Assembly (NCBI GenBank): GCA_028821265.1 | Contig: JAPPGU010000018.1 | Location: 19,535 to 83,534 of the forward strand | Direction: 5' to 3' | DNA: 64,000 bases | Source of the DNA: a bacterium | GTDB taxonomy: Bacteria > Actinomycetota > Acidimicrobiia > Spongiisociales > Spongiisociaceae | Shown: in pieces, positions 46,678 to 57,240 of the stretch | Position numbering within the stretch: position 1 is the first letter of the stretch | Layout of the letters: every line of letters begins with the position of its first letter | Notes under the pieces: generated by a model | What the model was told of the DNA's origin: nothing | Database searches by the model: none | Seen by the model: the letters and a program-made list of their open reading frames with translations, nothing else | Program-made: the position numbers and the translations under genes

Positions 46678-48585
46678 TCAGATGTCCAGGAACCGGACAT
46701 CGCCGGCGTTCTGCTGGATGAACTCCTTGCGAGCGGCCACGTCACCGCCCATCAGGGTCGAGAAGACGTGGTCGGCCGCCGTCGCGTCCGCCATGTCCAC
46801 CTGGACCAGTGTCCGGGATTCCGGATGGAGAGCGGTCTCCCCCAGCTCGGAGTCGTTCATCTCCCCGAGGCCCTTGAACCGCGTGGGCCGGGCCTTCGGA
46901 TGCGTCTCCTTGAAGGCCGACAGCGCGGCGTCGTCGGCCAGGTACCTGACCCCCCTCCCGACCTTGACCCGGTAGAGGGGCGGCACGGCGACGTACACGT
47001 AGCCCGCCTCGATCAGGGGCCGCATGTGGCGGAAGAAGAAGGTCAGCAGGAGGGTCCGGATGTGGGCGCCGTCCACGTCCGCGTCCGTTAGCAGGATGAC
47101 CTTGTGGTACCGCGCCTTGCCGATCTCGAAGTCCTCGCCGATACCCGTTCCGATCGCGGTGATCAGAGCCTGTATCTCCTTGTTGTGGAGGGCCTTGGCC
47201 AGCCGAGCCTTCTCCACGTTCAGGATCTTGCCCCTGATGGGAAGCACCGCCTGGAACTTGGAGTCCCGTCCGTTCTTCGCCGGGCCGGCCGCCGAATCCC
47301 CCTCCACTATGAACAGCTCGGCGATCTCGGGATCACCGGATGAGCAGTCCACCAGCTTGCCGGGCAGCCGGGAGGAGGCGAGCAACGACTTGCGCCGTAT
47401 CACGTCACGGGCCTTGCGGGCCGCCTCGCGGGCGTGCTGCGCCTGGCGGGCCTTCTCCACGATCCGCCGGGCGTCCGGTGAGTAGCGCTCCAACCACTCC
47501 GGCAGCATCCGGTTGAGGGACTTCTGCACGTAGCTACGGATCTCGGTGTTGCCGAGCTTCGTCTTGGTCTGCCCCTCGAACTGCGGGTTGCGCACCTTCA
47601 CGGAGACCACCGCGGTCAGTCCTTCCCGCACGTCCTCGCCGGTCAGGTTCGGATCCTTGTCCTTGAGCAGGTTCTTGGAGCGGGCGAACTCGTTGACGGC
47701 CTTCGTGAGGGCGGTGCGGAAGCCCTCCTCATGGGTGCCGCCCTCGTGCGTGTTGATGTTGTTGGCGAAGCTGATCAGGTTCTCGTTGAACGAGTTGGTC
47801 CACTGGAGAGCGACCTGCAGCTCCGCCTCCGGCGCCTCGTCCTCCAGGTAGAGGATCCGCCCGTGCAGGGCCTCGCGGCGGCTGTTGAGGTGGAGGATGA
47901 AGTCCCGCAGGCCGCCCTTGTAGCGGAAGGTCTCCGCGCGGCTGCCGTTCCGTTTGTCCGTCAGGCGCACGCGGAGCCCCCTGTTGAGGAAGGCCAGCTC
48001 CCGGAGCCGTTGCGCCACCGTGGCGTATTTGAAGTCCACCGTGTCGGTGAACACCTCGGGGTCGGGCCAGAACGTGATGGTGGTGCCGGTCTTGCGGGAC
48101 GGGCGCCCCTTCACCAGCGGCCCGCTCGGCTTGCCGCGCTCGAATGACTGCGACCACCGGAACCCGTCCCGCTCCACTTCGGCCACGAACCGGGCGGCGA
48201 GCGCGTTCACCACCGATATGCCCACCCCGTGGAGGCCACCCGACACTGTGTAGGCGCCCTCCTCGAACTTGCCTCCGGCGTGGAGGGTGGTGAGGACCGT
48301 GGTGAGGGCGGACTTCCGGGTCTGGGCATGCCGCAACACCGGAATCCCGCGACCGTCATCCGACACCCGGCAGCTTCCGTCCGCCTCCAGCACCACGTCG
48401 ATGTTGTCGGCCCAGCCGGCCATGGCCTCGTCGACCGAGTTGTCCACCACCTCCCAGACCAGGTGGTGAAGGCCCCGGGGGCCGGTCGTGCCGATGTACA
48501 TGCCGGGCCGGCGGCGTACCGCCTCGAGACCGGGCAGTACCTTGATATCGCTCGCGCCATAGCTCGAGGGTCGGTCCAGGGTCAC
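46678..48585 (-). CDS. gyrB: DNA gyrase subunit B
   Basis: LEAVRRRPGMYIGTTGPRGLHHLVWEVVDNSVDEAMAG; FIVEGDSAAGPAKNGRD. Confidence 0.97.
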   Translation of the reverse strand: MTLDRPSSYGASDIKVLPGLEAVRRRPGMYIGTTGPRGLHHLVWEVVDNSVDEAMAGWADNIDVVLEADGSCRVSDDGRGIPVLRHAQTRKSALTTVLTTLHAGGKFEEGAYTVSGGLHGVGISVVNALAARFVAEVERDGFRWSQSFERGKPSGPLVKGRPSRKTGTTITFWPDPEVFTDTVDFKYATVAQRLRELAFLNRGLRVRLTDKRNGSRAETFRYKGGLRDFILHLNSRREALHGRILYLEDEAPEAELQVALQWTNSFNENLISFANNINTHEGGTHEEGFRTALTKAVNEFARSKNLLKDKDPNLTGEDVREGLTAVVSVKVRNPQFEGQTKTKLGNTEIRSYVQKSLNRMLPEWLERYSPDARRIVEKARQAQHAREAARKARDVIRRKSLLASSRLPGKLVDCSSGDPEIAELFIVEGDSAAGPAKNGRDSKFQAVLPIRGKILNVEKARLAKALHNKEIQALITAIGTGIGEDFEIGKARYHKVILLTDADVDGAHIRTLLLTFFFRHMRPLIEAGYVYVAVPPLYRVKVGRGVRYLADDAALSAFKETHPKARPTRFKGLGEMNDSELGETALHPESRTLVQVDMADATAADHVFSTLMGGDVAARKEFIQQNAGDVRFLDI

Positions 48586-48749
48586 ATGCAGTCCTTGGTC
48601 GGGCGGAGGGCCGCGCAAGCCGGCCGGTGGGTCTCTTCCACCGTGACCGGATTGTACCCGACCCTGGCCGCAAAGCCAACCTTCACGCCCCTCAGAAACA
48701 GGGCCTGACCTGCGGGTTTAAAAACGACTCCCATGTGCGCTCTCACTCC

Positions 48750-49193
48750 TCACCACCCCCTGCGCCACGGTGGCCCGACCACCCGGACCGAGGTCACGAA
48801 TGACCGACCGAAGCGCTCCGCGATACGGACCACGAGCCGCTCGGCGTCGTGCCGGAGCATGCGGACCAGCCGCGGATCCGAGGCTTCTACCAACAGTTCC
48901 CCGTTACGTACCACCACCGGGACGGAATTGGAACCCCATTGCGGGCCCGCCACCTCCTCCCAACGCTCGTCGAGCTCCCGGATCCGATCCAGGTCGGCCA
49001 CCCCGAGGCCGGCCAGGATGGACTGGATCATGTCTCCGAACGACACCATGTCCTCGTCCTGGCGCTCCTTCCGCATCCGACGGCCACGCTCGAGCTCCTG
49101 GATCTCCCAGAGGACGCGCAGGGCCCGGGACTCGGTTCCGTCGAAGGCCTCCAGCGCCTCCTCCACCTGGTCCGGTGACCAACGTCCCGTCAT
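48750..49193 (-). CDS. DUF721 domain (DciA-like) protein
   Basis: Between recF and gyrB; GLGVADLDRIRELDERWEEVAGPQWGSNSVPVVVRNGELLVEASDP. Confidence 0.8.
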   Translation of the reverse strand: MTGRWSPDQVEEALEAFDGTESRALRVLWEIQELERGRRMRKERQDEDMVSFGDMIQSILAGLGVADLDRIRELDERWEEVAGPQWGSNSVPVVVRNGELLVEASDPRLVRMLRHDAERLVVRIAERFGRSFVTSVRVVGPPWRRGW

Positions 49194-50284
49194 CCGAGGA
49201 TTCCGTCGCGCAGGCGCCAGCGGCGGCCGGCGGGAAGCGGGACCTCCTCGTCCCGAGCTGTCGAGATGAACGTCTGGGCGGCCGGCAGGGACCGGGCCAG
49301 CGCCGCCGAGCGTTCCTCGTCGAGCTCCGAGAAGATGTCGTCCAGTAGGAGCAACGGGGGCTGGCCCACCGACTGCTCCACCGCCCGGTGGGACGCCAGG
49401 CGAAGGGCCAGGGTGAGGGTGCGCTGCTCGCCCTGGCTGGCCTGGACCCGCGAGTCCCGGTCGTCGAGGAGCAGCCGCACATCGTCCCGATGGAGCCCCA
49501 CCGTCGAGACCCGGCGCTCGAGATCGGCGGACCGCGCCTCCCCCAGAGCCTTCCTGAGAGCCTCTTCCCAGCCGGACCGATCCGCGGCGGCCGCGGCGCC
49601 CCATTTCGACCGGTAGTCGATCCGCACCCCGGTGGCATCGCCCGCCAGCGCCCGGTAGGCGACGCCGGCCCGTTCCTCGATGGCGTCCACCACGGCCCGC
49701 CGGCGAGCCATGACCCGCGCGCCGGCCCGGCCCAGCCGCTCGTCCCAGACCTCCAGCGTGATCGGATCGGTCCGGCGACCCATCTGCTTGAGGAGCATGT
49801 TCCGCTGCCGGAGCGCTCGCTCGTATTCCTGCTGGTCACGGTAGGCGCCCGGCCACAGCTGGACCGCCACGGAGTCGAGCAGTCCGCGCCGGCGGGAGGG
49901 CCCCCGCTTGATCAGGTCGAGGTCGTCCGGCAGGAACGTGATCGTGCGTACCTCCCCCACCAGGTCCGCCAGCCGCGCCAACCGGGTCCCGTTGACCTGC
50001 GCCCGGCGACGCCCCGCCCTCGGCAGCTCCACCTCGATCCGCGTGGTCCGATCCGGGGTGACCACCTCTCCCCGGAGGACCGACCGTTCCGCGCCCGTCC
50101 GCACCAGGGCGGCGTCCGGTATCCCCCGGAACGACCGCAGGGACGCCAGGTAGCCCACTGCTTCCAGGAGGTTGGTCTTGCCGGACGCGTTCCGGCCCAC
50201 CACCACGTTGATCCGCGGATCCGGCGCCCATCGGATCCACCGGTAGCTACGGAAGTCAGACACCTCCAGCCAGGCAAGTCTCAC
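49190..50284 (-). CDS. recF: DNA replication and repair protein RecF
   Basis: LEVSDFRSYRWIRWAPDPRINVVVGRNASGKTNLLEAVGYLA. Confidence 0.95.
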   Translation of the reverse strand: MRLAWLEVSDFRSYRWIRWAPDPRINVVVGRNASGKTNLLEAVGYLASLRSFRGIPDAALVRTGAERSVLRGEVVTPDRTTRIEVELPRAGRRRAQVNGTRLARLADLVGEVRTITFLPDDLDLIKRGPSRRRGLLDSVAVQLWPGAYRDQQEYERALRQRNMLLKQMGRRTDPITLEVWDERLGRAGARVMARRRAVVDAIEERAGVAYRALAGDATGVRIDYRSKWGAAAAADRSGWEEALRKALGEARSADLERRVSTVGLHRDDVRLLLDDRDSRVQASQGEQRTLTLALRLASHRAVEQSVGQPPLLLLDDIFSELDEERSAALARSLPAAQTFISTARDEEVPLPAGRRWRLRDGILG

Positions 50285-50312
50285 GCCGGGGCGCCTCGTC
50301 GCCGCGGCGCCG

Positions 50313-51398
50313 TCAGACGCGCACGGGCATCAACAGGTAGCGGAAGGTCTGGCTCCCGTCCGCCCTGATGATGCTGGGAAGGTTGCTGTCCTTCACCTCC
50401 ATACGGATCCGAGGGCCCGGCACCGCCGTGATGCCGTCCTGGAGATACCGCGCATTGAAGGCGATCGTCAGCTCGTCCAACTCGCCACTAACGGTGGCTT
50501 CGAGCATCTCGACCTCTCCACCCAGGTCACTACGGCTCACGGACATCTCGACCGCGTCAGGGGTGATCTTCAACCGCACCGGCACATGCTCATCCGCGAC
50601 CACGGCGGCGCGTCCTACCGCCTCCAGCAGCCGATCCTTGTCGAACTCCACCGCGGCCGGGTAGTCGTCCGGGAGCAGCTGCCGGTAGTTCGGGAAAGTG
50701 CCTTCGATCAGGCGGATGCTCAACGAACCCCGCTCCGAGGCGAACACGGCCTCCCGTTCGCGCACCGCGACCCTGACCTGCTCGGCGGCCACGGTGCGCG
50801 CCAACTCCTTCAGGCCTCGTGCGGGTATCAGCGCGCCTTCCCGCACCTCGAGCCCCGGAAGGTTCCGGATCGCCAGGCGGTAGCTGTCGGTCGCCACCAG
50901 CCGCAGGCCCTCCTCGTAGTTCTCCATCAGGAGACCGGTCAGGATCGGCCGCGACGCATCGTTCGAGGCGGCCACCAGCACCTGCGAGAGCGCCTCCACC
51001 AGCTGGTTCCCGTCCATCTCGATAGCTCCGGTCAGGTCGGGCTCGGGCAGCTTCGGGTAGTCCTCCAGCGATAGCACCCGGATGGTGAAGGTCGGCCCGT
51101 TGCCGGACAGCTCCACCGCCCCCTCCTCGGACCGGATGGAAACCGCCCCCTCCGGCATTCTCCGGATGGCGTCGGTCATCGTGCGGCCCGGGACGAGAAC
51201 GGCGCCCGCCTCCATGACCTCCACCTTCACGGAGGTCCGGATCGTGACCTCCGTATCGCTCCCGGTGATTTCCAGTTGTCCGGCTTCGGCTTGGCAACGA
51301 ACGCTCTGGAGGGCCGGCAGGGCCGTCCTGACCCCAGCGCCCCGGTTCGCGCGACCGAATGCCTCGGCCAGATCATCCCGATCAGCTCGGATATGCAC
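50313..51398 (-). CDS. dnaN: DNA polymerase III subunit beta
   Basis: Beta clamp sequence; FRYLLMPVRV C-terminus. Confidence 0.96.
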   Translation of the reverse strand: MHIRADRDDLAEAFGRANRGAGVRTALPALQSVRCQAEAGQLEITGSDTEVTIRTSVKVEVMEAGAVLVPGRTMTDAIRRMPEGAVSIRSEEGAVELSGNGPTFTIRVLSLEDYPKLPEPDLTGAIEMDGNQLVEALSQVLVAASNDASRPILTGLLMENYEEGLRLVATDSYRLAIRNLPGLEVREGALIPARGLKELARTVAAEQVRVAVREREAVFASERGSLSIRLIEGTFPNYRQLLPDDYPAAVEFDKDRLLEAVGRAAVVADEHVPVRLKITPDAVEMSVSRSDLGGEVEMLEATVSGELDELTIAFNARYLQDGITAVPGPRIRMEVKDSNLPSIIRADGSQTFRYLLMPVRV

Positions 51399-51694
51399 TG
51401 CTAGATCCTTCCCGCTCTCGACTACTAGTTTCTTGAATTCTCTACCAGTCGTGGTAGTAGGCCCTGTGGAATGTGGATAGGTGTCCGTCCGGGCCCGGCT
51501 GCGTCGGCTGGGGAAGTCACGCGCCGGACCGACCGCGGCGGCTGATACCCCAGGTCAGCCGGTCGACCTCGTAGCGCTGGCGTCGTTGATGGGTGACTGC
51601 TCATGATCGGGCCGGGCCGGTCAGGTGATCGGGGGATTGTCCGCGACGTTATACCCAGGCCGGATCGGCAGGAGCGAACGGCTGGGGAAGACCC

Positions 51695-53071
51695 TCATCT
51701 TTTCCACAGGATTCCGGACAGGTGCGAGACCTGGCGCGCCAGCTCCGGATCCTTGGTGAGCGTCTTCTTGATCTTGTTGATGCCGTGCATGACGGTGGTG
51801 TGGTCGCGGCCGCCGAGGACCTTGCCGATCTTGGGAAGCGACAGGTCGGTGAGTTCCCGGCAGAGGTACATGGCCACCTGGCGATGGGTGGCGAGGGGTT
51901 GGACGCGGCTGGGCCCTTGGAGGTCGGCGAGGGCGTGGCCGTATGTGGCCGCCGTGACCTCAAGGATCTCGGTGCCGGTCGGCGGCGTGGTTGCCGGGTC
52001 GGGTATCAGACCGCGCAGTTCCGAGCGGGCCAGGTCGACCGAGATCTTCTGCTCGGTGAGAGCGGCAGAGGCGGTGACCCGGGTAAGGGCGCCCTCCAGC
52101 TCGCGGATGTTGTCGGTGACGTGGCGGGCGATGAACTCGAGCACCTCGTCGGGCACCGGCGCCGACGCGTACTCCCGGGCGTTGCGGCGCAGGATGGCCA
52201 GGCGGGTCTCGAGGTCGGGCGGTCCGATATCGGTGAGCAGGCCCCACTGGAAGCGGGAGCGGAGCCGGTCCTCGATACCCAGATCCTTGGGAGGGCGGTC
52301 GCAGGACAGGACCATCTGGTGGTCGAGCTCGTGGAGGGTGTTGAAGGTGTGGAACACCTCCTCGAGGACCTGTTCCTTGCCCTCGAAGAACTGGATGTCG
52401 TCGAGTAGAAGCACGTCGACGGTCCGGTAACGATGCTTGAAGGAATCCATGCGCTTGGTTCGGATGCCGTCCACGAACTCGTTGAAGAAGTTCTCGGAGG
52501 TCATGTAACGGACGGTCGCGGAGGGCCGGCTGGCCCGGATGTAGTGACCGATGGCGTGGAGGAGGTGGGTCTTGCCGAGGCCTGCCCCGCCGTAGATGAA
52601 CAGCGGGTTGTAGTTCTGGCCAGGGCCTTCGGAGACCCGCTTGGCCGCCGCCAGGGCGAGTTGGTTGGACTGGCCTGCGACGAATGTGTCGAAGACGTAC
52701 TTGCTGAGGAACTTGGGAGCGTGGACCGGCGCCCGGTCGGGGCGGGTTAGCGGGGCTTCCTCGGCTACCTGCTCGCCGGCCGGATCGGGTGCCGGGGTCG
52801 GCTCTACGCCGAGGTCCGGCCGATCGGAGACGACGTATTCGATCGCGGTCTGCGGGCCGTACGTGGATGCCGCTACCTCGTCGATCGTGGTCTGGTAATT
52901 GTTGCGGAGCCACCGGATGTGGAAGTCGGACGGCGCCACCAGGTAGAGGGTCTCCTCGACGACTTCGTGGCGTACGGAGGAGAACCACTTCTTCCAGCCC
53001 TCCGGCCCCACCCTGGTTCGCAACGCGGAGGAGAAGTCGGGATCATGCTGCGCGAGTTCGGGCTTAGACAA
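51695..53071 (-). CDS. dnaA: Chromosomal replication initiator DnaA
   Basis: [21 protein letters not shown]-terminal [19 protein letters not shown] start 53071 after GGAGGAGG. Confidence 0.97.
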   Translation of the reverse strand: MSKPELAQHDPDFSSALRTRVGPEGWKKWFSSVRHEVVEETLYLVAPSDFHIRWLRNNYQTTIDEVAASTYGPQTAIEYVVSDRPDLGVEPTPAPDPAGEQVAEEAPLTRPDRAPVHAPKFLSKYVFDTFVAGQSNQLALAAAKRVSEGPGQNYNPLFIYGGAGLGKTHLLHAIGHYIRASRPSATVRYMTSENFFNEFVDGIRTKRMDSFKHRYRTVDVLLLDDIQFFEGKEQVLEEVFHTFNTLHELDHQMVLSCDRPPKDLGIEDRLRSRFQWGLLTDIGPPDLETRLAILRRNAREYASAPVPDEVLEFIARHVTDNIRELEGALTRVTASAALTEQKISVDLARSELRGLIPDPATTPPTGTEILEVTAATYGHALADLQGPSRVQPLATHRQVAMYLCRELTDLSLPKIGKVLGGRDHTTVMHGINKIKKTLTKDPELARQVSHLSGILWKR

Positions 53072-53643
53072 GTATTTCCTCCTCCCGGCGGGCTCTGCGG
53101 GTGCGGTTACCCACAGCACTGTCCACAGTTGTGGATAACAAAGCACGGGCTGGCCACGCCACTCCATCCCGCGCCCGGCAGTACTCCACTTGCTCTGGCG
53201 GCCGGACTCCAGTCGCTGCACGCGGAAGCCCCCTGGGGATGTGGGACCGAGTGAGCCCGACCGGTGGTCATCCTACGTCTGTGCCAACGCCGGCGCACGA
53301 GCGGAAATCCAACCACGGAAGGCGGGGAGACAGGGTGGCGCGCGCCATAACACCATGTCAGGCGGTAAGGGGAAGCGCTGACAGGCGTGAGGAGGTCCAC
53401 CGGGAGAGATTTTGGCGTTCTGTGCAAAAAGTTTCGCGTTCTCTTGTGAGCAGGATGGACCACGCGCAAGGCGCCTGCCGCGCCCGGTTCCGCTTCGCAA
53501 CCGGGCCATCTTTGCAAAACGGGCGGGATGTCCGTAATCTTGCGGGACCTCAAGGAAGTGTCGGCAGGCCGCGGCCGGGGCCAGGCACGCCGTATCCCCC
53601 GCACCGGGCACCGTACCCGGTTGTCCGACAAGGGACCCGCGAA
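53072..53643. other. oriC: Candidate oriC region (dnaA-rpmH intergenic)
   Basis: DnaA-box cluster, gene orientation switch, canonical dnaA/rpmH synteny. Confidence 0.7.
53107..53138. promoter_or_regulatory. DnaA-box cluster
   Basis: TTACCCACA (53107), CTGTCCACA (53119), TGTGGATAA (53130, perfect TTATCCACA on - strand). Confidence 0.85.
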
Positions 53644-53778
53644 ATGAAGCGCACGTACCAACCCAACAATCGCCGCAGAAAGCGCAAGCACGGGTTCCGG
53701 CATCGCATCCGAACGCGCCAGGGCCGCGCCATTCTGAACAGACGGCGCCAGAAGGGCCGCCAACGGCTTTCGGCCTGA
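53644..53778 (+). CDS. rpmH: 50S ribosomal protein L34
   Basis: [44 protein letters not shown]. Confidence 0.98.
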   Translation: MKRTYQPNNRRRKRKHGFRHRIRTRQGRAILNRRRQKGRQRLSA

Positions 53779-53906
53779 GCAGGTAGGCGACCCGCCGCGC
53801 CACGAGTGGGCAGCCGGGGCAGCCGCTCTGTCCAACGCATTCCTTGGGACAGCCCGCAAGGGTGGCACACCGACCGCGAAGGCCTGTAGGCAGGAGAAGA
53901 CGCACG

Positions 53907-54305
53907 ATGACGACCACGCCGAATACGGCTTCCGCCGCATCCGCTGGATCGTCCTTTCCGGAATCGAGGGGCGGGTTCGGGCGCCTGAGCGGCTCCGTGG
54001 AGTTCAACGCGGTGCTGCAGCACGGCCGGCGGATCAGGCGGGGTGGCGTCACCCTGGTTGCCCACCGGCGTGACGGTGGTCGGCCGAGGGTCGGTCTGGT
54101 GGTGGGCCGCCGGGTGGGCGGTGCGGTGGTGCGTAACCGGGCGAAGCGACGCCTGCGGGCGGCGTTACGCGAGGTAACGCTCTCGGAGGCGACCGACTAC
54201 GTGCTGATCGCCACGCCCGTAGTGGCCACGGCGCCCTTCCGGCAGTTGCGCGGATGGGTTCGAGACGCGATCTCCTCCACGCTCCCCCGGGCGAGGGCAA
54301 GGTGA
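53907..54305 (+). CDS. rnpA: Ribonuclease P protein component
   Basis: VGLVVGRRVGGAVVRNRAKRRLRAALRE. Confidence 0.93.
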   Translation: MTTTPNTASAASAGSSFPESRGGFGRLSGSVEFNAVLQHGRRIRRGGVTLVAHRRDGGRPRVGLVVGRRVGGAVVRNRAKRRLRAALREVTLSEATDYVLIATPVVATAPFRQLRGWVRDAISSTLPRARAR

Positions 54306-54571
54306 GGCTCGCGAGGCCGGCGGGCTCGGCGCGCAGGCTGCCGGCCATGGCGGGTCAGGGCCTCATCCGCGTGTGGCAACACACCATCGGGCCGATGATC
54401 CCGAGTTCGTGCCGGTTCCTCCCCTCCTGCTCCCGCTACACCTACGAGGCGTTGGGCGAGCACGGGTTCCGGCGGGGCGCCTGGATGGGGCTCAAGCGCC
54501 TCGGCCGATGCCACCCGTGGTCAACGGGGGGATACGACCCGGTTCCTGATAGAAGGGCGGTCAGCCCGTGA
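54302..54571 (+). CDS. yidD: Membrane protein insertion efficiency factor YidD
   Basis: SSCRFLPSCSRYTYEALGEHGFRRGAWMGLKRLGRCHPW. Confidence 0.93.
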   Translation: MRLARPAGSARRLPAMAGQGLIRVWQHTIGPMIPSSCRFLPSCSRYTYEALGEHGFRRGAWMGLKRLGRCHPWSTGGYDPVPDRRAVSP

Positions 54572-55428
54572 GCGAGATTTGGAACAGCCTCCAGGCCATT
54601 CTCGGTACTATCCTTTCCTTCTTCTACGACCTTGTTCCCAACTATGGATTTGCCATCATAGGGCTAACCATCGTTGTAAACCTGTTGGTATTCCCACTCA
54701 CCCTCAAGCAGGTCCGGTCGACCCGGGCGATGCAGGAGATCCAGCCGGAAATGGAGCGGATCCGCAGGGAGTTCAAGGGCGACCAGGACACGATGAACCA
54801 GAAGGTCATGGAGCTCTACCGGGAGCGTGGCGTCAGCCCGTTCGGATGCGTCTTTCCCCTCCTGGTGCAGATGCCGGTCTGGTTCGCGCTCTTCCAGGTG
54901 CTACGGAACCCGGCCAAGAGCCTGCCAGCGAACTCCCGTCTGCTGGAGGCGACATCTGAGGAAGGTGCGCTGCGTTTCCTGACGATGAATCTTGAACGGG
55001 CCCCGTCCGACATAGTCGGCTCGCAAGGGCTGTTCGATGTCGCCACGATCCCGTACCTGCTGCTGGTGGGGTTCGTGATACTTACCGGTTACCTGCAGCA
55101 GAAGCTGTTAAGCCCTCCAAAACAGTCGGGTACCAGCAATCCACAGGCCGAGGCTGTTCAGCGTATGACAAAGATCCTACCGCTGATGTTCGGTGTGATC
55201 TCATATATCTGGCCGTCAGGACTTAACCTTTACTTTGCCACCAGTAACATCTTCCGGACCGGTCAGCAGCTGCTGATCTTCAAGATCGACGGACGTCCGG
55301 GCCCCCCTCCGGACGATGGGAAGCCGGCTACGAAGGGGCCCGATGACGGTAAGGAGCCCGATGACGGTAAGAAGCCGCCCCGCCCGCAGGGCTCAACCAA
55401 GAAACAACGCAGACGGAGGAGAAGGTAG
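54568..55428 (+). CDS. yidC: Membrane protein insertase YidC
   Basis: YGFAIIGLTIVVNLLVFPLTLKQVRSTRAMQEIQPEM; basic C-tail. Confidence 0.95.
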   Translation: MSEIWNSLQAILGTILSFFYDLVPNYGFAIIGLTIVVNLLVFPLTLKQVRSTRAMQEIQPEMERIRREFKGDQDTMNQKVMELYRERGVSPFGCVFPLLVQMPVWFALFQVLRNPAKSLPANSRLLEATSEEGALRFLTMNLERAPSDIVGSQGLFDVATIPYLLLVGFVILTGYLQQKLLSPPKQSGTSNPQAEAVQRMTKILPLMFGVISYIWPSGLNLYFATSNIFRTGQQLLIFKIDGRPGPPPDDGKPATKGPDDGKEPDDGKKPPRPQGSTKKQRRRRRR

Positions 55429-55432
55429 ATCG

Positions 55433-56314
55433 ATGGTCGAGTGGGTCGAGGTCAAAGGCGCATCCGTTGAACTAGCGGTCCAGGCTGCTCTCGAGGAGCT
55501 TGGCATCCAAGCCGACCGGGCCGAGGTCAACGTGCTGCAAGAACCGAAGCCGGGATTCCTCGGCATCGGGCGGCAGGATGCCATCGTACGGGTCAAGCCG
55601 AAGAGCAAAGGACGGCGGGGACGGACAGGTCGTGGCCGGCCGAGGAAGCGGAAGGCATCACGCAAGCCGGGTTCCGATGGAGGCGGCCCGCCGAAGGATC
55701 GCGGCAAGACCAGGGGAGCCGCCAAGGCGAAGAGCCGGCAGGCGGGCAGCAAGCCGGGCGACGCCCGGTCGGGTCGCGGTAGGAAACAGCAGGCGCGTAA
55801 AGGCCGAAGGGCAGAAGGAGAGGTCGAAGCCGTGGCGGGTGATAGTAAGGATGGCGAGACCTTGGGCACGCAGCAGGCCGAGGTGGTTCGGGAGTTCTTG
55901 GACGGCCTTCTAAAGGAGTTCGGGCTGGAAGGGGAGGTCGAGGCCGGATTCGACGGGAAGCTGGTACGTGCCGACATAACGGGCGAGCAGACCCAGGCGC
56001 TCATCGGCCAGAAGGCTTCCATCATGCACGCCGTCCATGAACTGACGAGGACGATCGTGCAGCGCAAGACGGCCCGTGGCTGCCGGCTACGGCTTGACAT
56101 TGCCGGCTACGGGCAAAAACGTCGGCAGGCCCTCGGGATCTATGCGGGCCAGCTGGCTGACCAGGTGCTGGACGAAGGCGGAGAGATCATGCTTGAGCCC
56201 ATGAACGCGGTCGACCGGAAGGTGGTGCACGACGCAGTGGCGGGGATCGACGGTGTCCGTTCCTACTCGGAGGGCACGGAGCCGCGCCGTTCGGTGGTCA
56301 TCTCGCTCGACTGA
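55433..56314 (+). CDS. jag: Jag/KhpB family RNA-binding protein (Jag-N, KH, R3H)
   Basis: MVEWVEVKGASVELAVQAALEELG...GKLVRADITGEQTQALIGQKASIMHAVHELTRTIVQRK...RRSVVISLD. Confidence 0.9.
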   Translation: MVEWVEVKGASVELAVQAALEELGIQADRAEVNVLQEPKPGFLGIGRQDAIVRVKPKSKGRRGRTGRGRPRKRKASRKPGSDGGGPPKDRGKTRGAAKAKSRQAGSKPGDARSGRGRKQQARKGRRAEGEVEAVAGDSKDGETLGTQQAEVVREFLDGLLKEFGLEGEVEAGFDGKLVRADITGEQTQALIGQKASIMHAVHELTRTIVQRKTARGCRLRLDIAGYGQKRRQALGIYAGQLADQVLDEGGEIMLEPMNAVDRKVVHDAVAGIDGVRSYSEGTEPRRSVVISLD

Positions 56315-56365
56315 TCGTACGGCCGAGGGCCGGGAGGCCCCAGAACCCTCAACCCGCTACCTTCA

Positions 56366-56381
56366 TGTTTCACGTGAAACC
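56366..56381. promoter_or_regulatory. parS: parS centromere site
   Basis: TGTTTCACGTGAAACC, 15/16 to consensus TGTTTCACGTGAAACA; just upstream of parA. Confidence 0.93.
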
Positions 56382-56418
56382 ATGACCAGGCGGCCACCGA
56401 CCACCTAGACTGAACGAC

Positions 56419-57240
56419 GTGCTCAATGGGTCCGCGACTCCACCCGAAGCTGCCCGGCCGGGCCTCGTCGTGGCGATCGCCAACCAGAAGGGCGGCGTAG
56501 GGAAGACGACCACCGCCATCAACCTGGGCGCCTCCCTGGCGTTGGAAGGACACCGTGTCCTCCTCCTGGACCTGGATCCTCAGGGCAACGCCAGCACGGG
56601 GCTGGGCGTCCGTATAGCCGACGGAGGCCGGTCGATATACAGCGTCCTCATAGGGCATAGCGCGCTGGACGAGGTGGTGGTGCCGACCACGGTGGACAAC
56701 CTGGCGCTGGCGCCTTCAAGCATCGACCTGGCGGGCGCCGAGCTGGAAATGGTGTCCATGATGAGTCGGGAGAAGCGTCTCGCGGCGGCTATCGCTCCCG
56801 TGGCAGGAGATTACGACACCATCCTGGTGGACTGCGCGCCGAGCCTGGGCCTGCTGACCATCAACGCTCTGGCTGCGGCCCACGAGCTGCTGATTCCCGT
56901 CCAGTGTGAGTTCTACGCGCTGGAGGGCCTCGGCCAGCTCATGGACAGCATCGATCTGGTACGGAACAGCCTCAATTCAGAGTTACACATAGGTAGCGTA
57001 CTGTTGACCATGTTCGATGCTCGTACCAAGCTCTCTACCGATGTTGCTATCCAGATCCGTGACTACTTCGGCGAGCGGGTCTTTCGTACCGTGATCCCGC
57101 GATCGATCCGGTTGTCGGAAGCACCTTCGTACGGCGAGCCGATCGAACTCTACGACCGGATGAGCCCTGGGGCGGTCGCCTATCGCTATGTCGCCAGGGA
57201 GTACCTCCAGAGACACCGACAACAGGAGCCAGCACGATGA
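56419..57240 (+). CDS. parA: Chromosome partitioning ATPase ParA
   Basis: VVAIANQKGGVGKTTTAINLGASLA. Confidence 0.95.
   Translation: MLNGSATPPEAARPGLVVAIANQKGGVGKTTTAINLGASLALEGHRVLLLDLDPQGNASTGLGVRIADGGRSIYSVLIGHSALDEVVVPTTVDNLALAPSSIDLAGAELEMVSMMSREKRLAAAIAPVAGDYDTILVDCAPSLGLLTINALAAAHELLIPVQCEFYALEGLGQLMDSIDLVRNSLNSELHIGSVLLTMFDARTKLSTDVAIQIRDYFGERVFRTVIPRSIRLSEAPSYGEPIELYDRMSPGAVAYRYVAREYLQRHRQQEPAR

Noticed and set aside
55316-55428. PDDGK tandem repeat DNA near the end of yidC as a mobile or regulatory repeat
   Set aside because: In-frame low-complexity coding repeat (PDDGKEPDDGKKPP) in the cytosolic YidC tail; ordinary for this protein.
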